In this document: positions 58,678 to 64,000 of the stretch, one piece after another
Layout of the letters: the number at the start of each line of letters is the position of its first letter
Numbering within the stretch: position 1 is the stretch's first letter
Position numbers and translations under genes: made by a program
The notes under the pieces: generated by a model
Seen by the model: the letters and a program-made list of their open reading frames with translations, nothing else
Databases searched by the model: none
What the model was told of the DNA's origin: nothing
Source of the DNA: Ilex aquifolium
Lineage: Eukaryota > Streptophyta > Magnoliopsida > Aquifoliales > Aquifoliaceae
Length of the DNA: 64,000 bases
Reading direction: 5' to 3'
Assembly (NCBI GenBank): GCA_951799425.1
Contig: OX637394.1
Span: 43,922,642 to 43,986,641, forward strand

Positions 58678-59947
58678 GGGTTTTTTAGGTGTGGGTACAA
58701 TTTTTTAGACTTATTTAGGCAAAAGTGTATGAATAAGTTGTTTATTCCATTAAGTACAATTTTTATAAAACTTTTTGTGTTTAGGTACAAAATTCAAATG
58801 AATTAAAATCCTTTTTACCTAAACACCCTTCCTTAATTTATGCATTCTTAATTGGCAGTTATATATCTAATCAAATATATAAAGATTTCATTAGATTCTT
58901 TCACTATATCTCCCCTATTTTCTCTCCATCTCTCTCTCTCTTTCCCCTTTACTTTCCCTATCTCTCCCCTATTTCTCTCTATATCTATCATTGATAATTT
59001 ATTTTATTTTCAAATATGTAAATATTTGATTTATTTTTTCATCTCTCTCCCCTATTTTCTCTCTCTCCCCTTATTTTCTATAACCATTTCACTCTCTCCC
59101 TATTTTCTCTCTTTATTTATATCAACATTACAACAACTTAATTACACTAATTAGTTACACCAATCAGTTACAATTGTCTTATAATACACCAAACAGTTAT
59201 TCATGCATTCTAATAAACCAAACAGTTACACCAAAAAATTACACAAATTTATAATATCAACTCAATTTGTCATTTAGTTGTTTACATAAACTTAATAGTT
59301 GCACTATTTAGTATCGCGACATCGTTACACCAATTATATATATCAAATTTAGTATAATGATAAAGTCTTTTGTGTAATGATAAACCCAATTTGGTGTATA
59401 TAATTGATGTAACCATGTCGTGATACTAAATGATGTAACTCTTTGATTTATGTAAACAACAAAATGACAAATTGAGTTGATGTTGTAATTTCGTATAATT
59501 GTTTAGTATAACTGTTTAGTTTATTAGAACACACGAGTAACTGTTTAGTGTATTATAGGGTAATTGTAACTAATTGGTGTAACTGATTAGTATAATTGTG
59601 TTGTGTAACATTGATATAAGGAGAGAGAAAAAAGGAGAGAATAAGGAAATAAGGGGAGAAGGAGTGAGAGAGAGAAAAAATAAGGGGAGAGAGAGATGAA
59701 AAAATTAAATCAAATATTTACATATTTAAAAAATTTTTATCAATATGAGAGAGAGAGAGAAAAATAGATAGAGAGAAAATAGAAAAGAGAGAGTGAAAGA
59801 GTAATGAAGAGAGAGGAGAGAGAGTAATTGAGTAATAAATACCTTTTTAGTCTTTTTTCAAAAAAATGCACTTAGGGCAAAATAAGTTTTTTTAATGTAG
59901 TTTAGCTCAAATAAGTCTAAATTTTTGTACCGACTTCTAAATTACCC
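58678..59947. mobile_element. 1.27-kb foldback (MULE-like) element
   Basis: Terminal inverted repeats begin GGGT and share TTTAGACTTATTT about 35 bp in. The whole element is a long imperfect inverted repeat centred near 59350-59390; for example TACACCAATCAGTTACA (59156-59172) faces TGTAACTAATTGGTGTA (59566-59582). Arms are about 600 bp. A perfect 9-bp target duplication TTAATTTTT flanks it (58669-58677 and 59948-59956). The proximal duplicate has the empty site (about 4010). The short ORF inside (58852-59154) is a product of CT-rich sequence and is not called. Confidence 0.85.
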
Positions 59948-61124
59948 TTAATTTTTATCTTATTTTTTGTAAGTCTAGCATTTCCTAATTTTTTTTTGGC
60001 CCCCTTATTTGGGTGTAAATGTGCCAAATCATTAGGGCTTCTAATTTTGGTCCCAAAATTTGATTAAACTAGCAAAACTCTTCAACAAATCATTTGCTTA
60101 TTTTTGTGTTTTGCTTCTCTACAATTTGGAGTCGTTAATTTTGCTTCTCTTCCCTCTTATGAGTAGACTTTACGTTTTCAATTTCCCTTTCTCTTTCCTC
60201 CTATAGTAGACTTCATACATAATCGTATAAAAGAAAATCGTCGTTTTCAGTTAAAAGTACTAAGGTTTTTTACAGGATTCTTTGGTAAAAAACAATGCAT
60301 ATTGCAACTCACCTGGAAAAAAAAACAATGCATAGTATGTGTCGGATTTAATACTTAAACTTGATTTTGCCGATTAGGGGTTAATTCCGGCCAAAAACAA
60401 GGATTGATCTCTTATGTGTCTCTCTCTTTTAAGGGTTGTATTGTACTCTTCTTTGGAGGTAATGTCGTGGTCTTCTTTCGGGCTTGTGATACATTAATCT
60501 TTTCTTGAAATAATGTTATATGAGACTTTGTGATAATGATCAGTCGTTGATATCAAAAACAAAAAAAAATGTGTTAGCAACAATTATTATGTCACCAAAC
60601 AGTATTTCGATTAATATAATATTTTATTTGACACTCTAAGCCTAATATGATTAATTTTGTTTCTTGAAAAGGCAAAGAAAGGAAGGATGATAGTGTATCA
60701 TTGGTCAAAAAATGAAGGTTAGGATCATTTGCATAGACAGAGATAAATAAATAAGTAAACAAATAATTTAAATAGCCTAATAAAGGTTACACTATCAATT
60801 AGAATAAGAGAAGGTACCAATGTCGGGATGCAATAATTTAGCTGGCAAACATGTGGTTATTTTCTTTCTTTTTTTTCTTAGACATCAATGTCATGAATTG
60901 AATAATTTCTATTGTAAATGATAAGCAGTGGATCTTACATGATTGGAGTGATGAAAAGAGCCTGAGGATACTAAAGAAATGTAGAGAGATGATCCCAACC
61001 AAGGACAAAGGAGGAAATATAATAAGCATAGACATGATCGTGCAAAATCAAAAAGGAGATGATGAGTCAATTGAAACACAACTCTTTTTTGACATGTTGA
61101 TGATGGTTAATATGACAGGCAAAG

Positions 61125-61177
61125 GTAATTTTTTTGATTTGATGATATAATGTCTTTTAAAAAAAAAAATATGGCAG
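61125..61177 (+). other. 53-bp GT...AG insertion in pseudogene exon 2
   Basis: Begins GTAATTTTTTTG and ends AAATATGGCAG. The 15-mer ATATGACAGGCAAAG (61110-61124) is repeated as ATATGGCAGGCAAAG (61169-61183). The four other exon 2 copies that cover this site lack it. Removal as an intron would leave the frame intact with two added residues; retention gives a stop. Confidence 0.7.
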
Positions 61178-61290
61178 GCAAAGAAAGAAATGAGAAAGAG
61201 TGGGCAAAACTCTTCTTTGATGCTGGCTTTAGTGACTATAAAATAACTCTTGATCTGGCCTTGAGGTCTCTTATTGAGGTCTATCCTTAA

Positions 61291-62234
61291 GAGCCATATT
61301 GAAGAGTGGATTTATATTCTGATTATACTGGAACGTGTGTGAACTTATGTAATAAAGAGTAACATTACTCTTACAGTGTTTCACTTGGGCATGAGTCATG
61401 TGAGGTATGACCAAATATGATATAGTGGGTAATGAGCCAGTTCTTAGATACATTTCTTAAACCACTAGCTAATCTAGGAGTTCAAGTTACTAACAGAGTT
61501 TAATACAAGTAATCATATATTTAATCATTAGAGTGACAAGAAGTTTTGGACGCGAGGCCTCCTGTTGTAAAATCATGATAAAATATTCAACTCAAAACTA
61601 GTTGGCAATGGTTGGAGAGACCCACAAGACCCAAATATTAGTTAATAATGAATATTGCGTGGTAAGTGGTATTATTTTTAATAAATTTAGTATTAAAAAC
61701 ACAATGACTGTATTACCTTTGTAAACTTAGACCCACGCATTCATATAAAAGTTATATATTATACACATTCTTACTCTTAATATTTGTTTTGTCATTCTTA
61801 ATTTAATATCATACACTATTATTTAATTCAAATATAAATTTGATATAATTATAGATTTATGCTTTATCTCAACCTTGATTCAAACATACAACACAAATAA
61901 TATAATCAAAAAGTACTCTTGTTAATATCATTTGTATAAATTGAATGAAATCAATTACCCAATTCTATCATTTGGCAAACATGTCATAGATGTTGAGTCC
62001 AAAAGTACATATAGATGTCCATCTTCTTTTGGGAAACATTGTTGTACTGTCATTCACTTTCATTATCCTATCAGAAAAGTGAAAAAAAAACCCAGAAAAT
62101 TATAAGTTTATTTTGATGTCACTATTTCGTCCAATAATTCAATTCTAACCCTTTTAATCATTATTCTCTTGGCAGAAGAGCAGTAGCGAACATATTTTAT
62201 TACTGGCGTACGTACTAGTATGCTTTCCAATTTC
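61291..62234 (+). promoter_or_regulatory. Upstream region of OMT-C
   Basis: Colinear with 5236-6466 upstream of OMT-A except for the 295-bp difference and a 10-bp difference just above the TATA box. No gene in it. Confidence 0.6.
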
Positions 62235-62243
62235 TATAAATAG
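62235..62243 (+). promoter_or_regulatory. TATA box of OMT-C
   Basis: TATAAATAG, 63 bp above the ATG as in OMT-A and OMT-B. Confidence 0.75.
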
Positions 62244-62297
62244 AGCAATGTTTTTAGGCTTTACAAGAATCATTGGACATCTCAAGCTAGCTAAGAG

Positions 62298-63068
62298 ATG
62301 GAATTTCCTAATGGAGAGCAATCTCGTGAGCTACTTCAAGCTCAAGCTCACATATGGAACCAAATATTCAACTTCATAAACTCTATGTCACTTAAATGTG
62401 CAATTCAACTAGGCATACCAGATGTCATCCACAGCCATGGCCGTCCCATGACCCTATCTGAGTTGGTAGATGCTCTTCCAATCCAACACACAAAAGCCCA
62501 GTTCATCTATCGTCTGATGCGCATTTTGATTCACTCTGGCTTTTTTATCACGCAAAAGTTCTCGGAAAATGATGAAGAAGGAGGTTATTTGCTCACACTG
62601 GCTTCTCGGCTCCTCCTAAAGGACGAGCCCTTTAGCGTGACTCCCCTCTTGCTAGCCATGCTTGATCCGATTTTGACAAATCCATGGCACCATGTGAGTG
62701 ACTGGTTCCAAAATGACGATCCCACGCCGTTTCATACGACTCATGGGAAGACAATTTGGGAATATGCAGGCCATGAACCAAAGCTTAACCATTTCTTTAA
62801 CGACGCCATGTCTAGTGATGCCCGGTTGGTCGCTAGCGTGGTGGTTAGAGATTGCAAGGGCGTGTTCGAGGGGTTCAATTCCCTCGTGGACGTTGGCGGT
62901 GGCACAGGGACAGTTGCCAAGGCCATTGCAGACGAATTCCCACACTTGAAGTGTAGCGTGCTTGATCTCCCACATGTTGTGGCTGACCTCGAAGGGACTG
63001 AGAACTTGAGCTATGTTGGAGGAGACATGTTTGAGGCTATTCCTCCCGCAGATGCTGTTTTACTAAAG
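62298..63068 (+). CDS. OMT-C: class II plant O-methyltransferase, exon 1 (gene continues beyond window)
   Basis: Exon 1 of 257 codons ends AAG|GTATGC. It holds the dimerisation part and the SAM-binding core. The glycine motif is VDVGGGTGT (197-205), with Thr where OMT-A and OMT-B have Ile; LDLPHVV is at 222-228 and GGDMF at 241-245. It has more private residue changes than OMT-A and OMT-B have between them, for example FITQKFS for FV(K/R)QKIS, NPWHHVSDW for KPWHHMSEW and YAGHEPKLNHFF in the substrate-side region, so its substrate range may differ. Exon 2, with the catalytic His, should lie about 2.5 kb downstream, outside the window; whether the gene is intact cannot be judged. Confidence 0.88.
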
Positions 63069-64000
63069 GTATGCGTTGAGTTCCTATTGAGAGAAAGTGA
63101 AGATGTCCCTCCTAGAACTAATTATGCATTCAACAAACCAAAATACTATACTGACCAAATTTGGCAATCCAAATGATGTTACACGCTCATACTCAGAAAT
63201 ATGTTTTTAAGTAGAGACGGAACTAGCATAGGGCATAGGGGGGCTGCCCTCCCCACTCCCCTTCCTTCATGCTCAAGAACCCTTATACACATATATTTAC
63301 AATACTGAGCACCACTTTTATAATGCATTAGCCCCTTAGTTAGACAAGTTATGCCCCTATTTTAGTCATTTACACATATAATGACTCCATAAAACATTCT
63401 CCATGTATAGAAATGACCTCTTGATAAGCGAGATACTAATATATATATATATAGTAATATCCCAGTAAAATAATCAAACAATTCTAGAGGAAAAATCATG
63501 ACCATGTTAACGCAAGAACTATTAGTAGTCGGTAGTGAGAAGTTAATAAAAAATATTGATTTTTTTATTATACCTAATAAAGTAACAATAGAACCCTAAC
63601 TTGCTTAAAAAACACACATCTTCTAACGTCTTTTTTTTTTAACACATCTTCTAACAAATGACGAGCCTAAAGGTTATTTTACTGCTAGTTAGTGTTCTAG
63701 TTCTTGCTTATAAATAAAGTTTGAAATTTTGACTAATATTTTAGATGTGGAGAGATTATATTATTTATTGAATTGTGCGGTACATTTTTTGATATAAATT
63801 TTGATATGTTTTGGATTTAGTGGCTATTTGTAGTTTTTTTTATGTGTTGTTAATGATATATGCTTTATTAGTGTTTGTGTTAGTTTTTTTTAATTAATTT
63901 TTGTTTGATATATTTTAGATGCTATAAAATAGGATCAAACAAGTATAATTTAGTTTACGTTATTGGTATGAATTTTGTGCAAAGATTGGCCCCTAGTGAT
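63069..64000 (+). other. Intron of OMT-C, 5' part
   Basis: Begins GTATGC. The exon 1 frame stays open for 35 codons to 63176, as in the other copies. Confidence 0.8.
63213..64000. mobile_element. MULE-like element in OMT-C intron (cut by window end)
   Basis: Counterpart of 7443-8247. The left flank is GTTTTTAAGT (63203-63212). By comparison with OMT-A only the last 20 or so bases lie outside the window. Confidence 0.8.

Larger units (their letters stand above)
57480..61290 (+). pseudogene. O-methyltransferase pseudogene lacking exon 1 (distal copy)
   Basis: Same fusion of upstream DNA to the intron's 3' half as at 2828-5235. The intron-derived part is interrupted by a 1270-bp foldback element (58678-59947). 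Exon 2 spans 60929-61290 after AAGCAG; within it, 59 extra bases at 61125-61183 include a GT...AG unit that brings an in-frame TAA if not removed. The catalytic His segment LHDWSD is kept; the catalytic Glu is Asp (ISIDM). Without exon 1 it cannot be an enzyme. Confidence 0.85.
54800..64000 (+). repeat. Segmental duplication, distal copy (runs off the window)
   Basis: Colinear with 310-8240. The similarity starts about 30 bp after the right end of the split MITE (54770). It carries three insertions that the proximal copy lacks. Confidence 0.9.

Noticed and set aside
58852-59154. 100-residue Ser/Leu/Phe-rich ORF
   Set aside because: Comes from CT-rich repeats in one arm of the foldback element; the other arm has no counterpart.

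Overview
This window looks like nuclear DNA of a flowering plant, probably a eudicot. It is AT-rich, has intron-containing genes and carries angiosperm-type Ty1/copia and Ty3/gypsy retrotransposons. The only host genes I can support are a cluster of class II plant O-methyltransferases (OMTs) of the resveratrol/flavonoid/COMT-like superfamily. Each is built from two exons of about 256 and 100 codons joined by a phase-0 intron of about 2.5 kb. No bacterial-type gene, CRISPR array, tRNA or rRNA gene was recognised.

OMT array, left to right. At 2.8-5.2 kb lies a pseudogene whose exon 1 is gone and whose upstream region is fused to the 3' part of the intron plus exon 2. OMT-A at 6530-10160 and OMT-B at 22082-25683 are intact. 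Orphan exon 2 copies lie at 26981-27280 and 33687-33871. A second copy of the exon-1-less pseudogene is at 57.5-61.3 kb. OMT-C starts at 62298, with its exon 2 beyond the window. The block from about 0.31 kb to about 8.24 kb is repeated at 54.8-64.0 kb, so OMT-A/OMT-C and the two pseudogenes are products of one segmental duplication.

Spacers. 10.76-20.1 kb is retrotransposon DNA: two inverted solo LTRs of one family (10931-13299 and 15375-18041), the second of which interrupts an antisense ORF of a Tat-type gypsy element whose polypurine tract and 3' LTR start follow at 19.12-19.13 kb. 27398-32755 is a complete but pol-less gypsy derivative (LTR, gag, antisense ORF, LTR) inserted into the 3' flank of an orphan OMT exon. 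34782-54770 is a Russian doll: a hairpin MITE, split by a decayed copia element (35065-54729), split by an Athila-type gypsy element on the minus strand (40364-53810, 5-bp target duplication GTTAA), split by a solo LTR (44699-46584, target duplication TTCAA).

The most interesting signals are: (i) the modular fate of OMT parts (exon 1 loss, orphan exon 2 copies with changed catalytic residues, and an upstream region that differs between OMT-B and OMT-A/C just above the TATA box); (ii) a 53-bp GT...AG insertion flanked by a 15-bp direct repeat in one pseudogene copy, which looks like an intron-birth event caught early; (iii) a 1.27-kb foldback element and a small foldback MITE, each with a visible empty site in a paralogue; and (iv) a noncoding module of about 170 bp, next to ACCGGT palindromes, shared by LTRs of two otherwise different families. 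All readings are by eye; divergence and identity statements are approximate.
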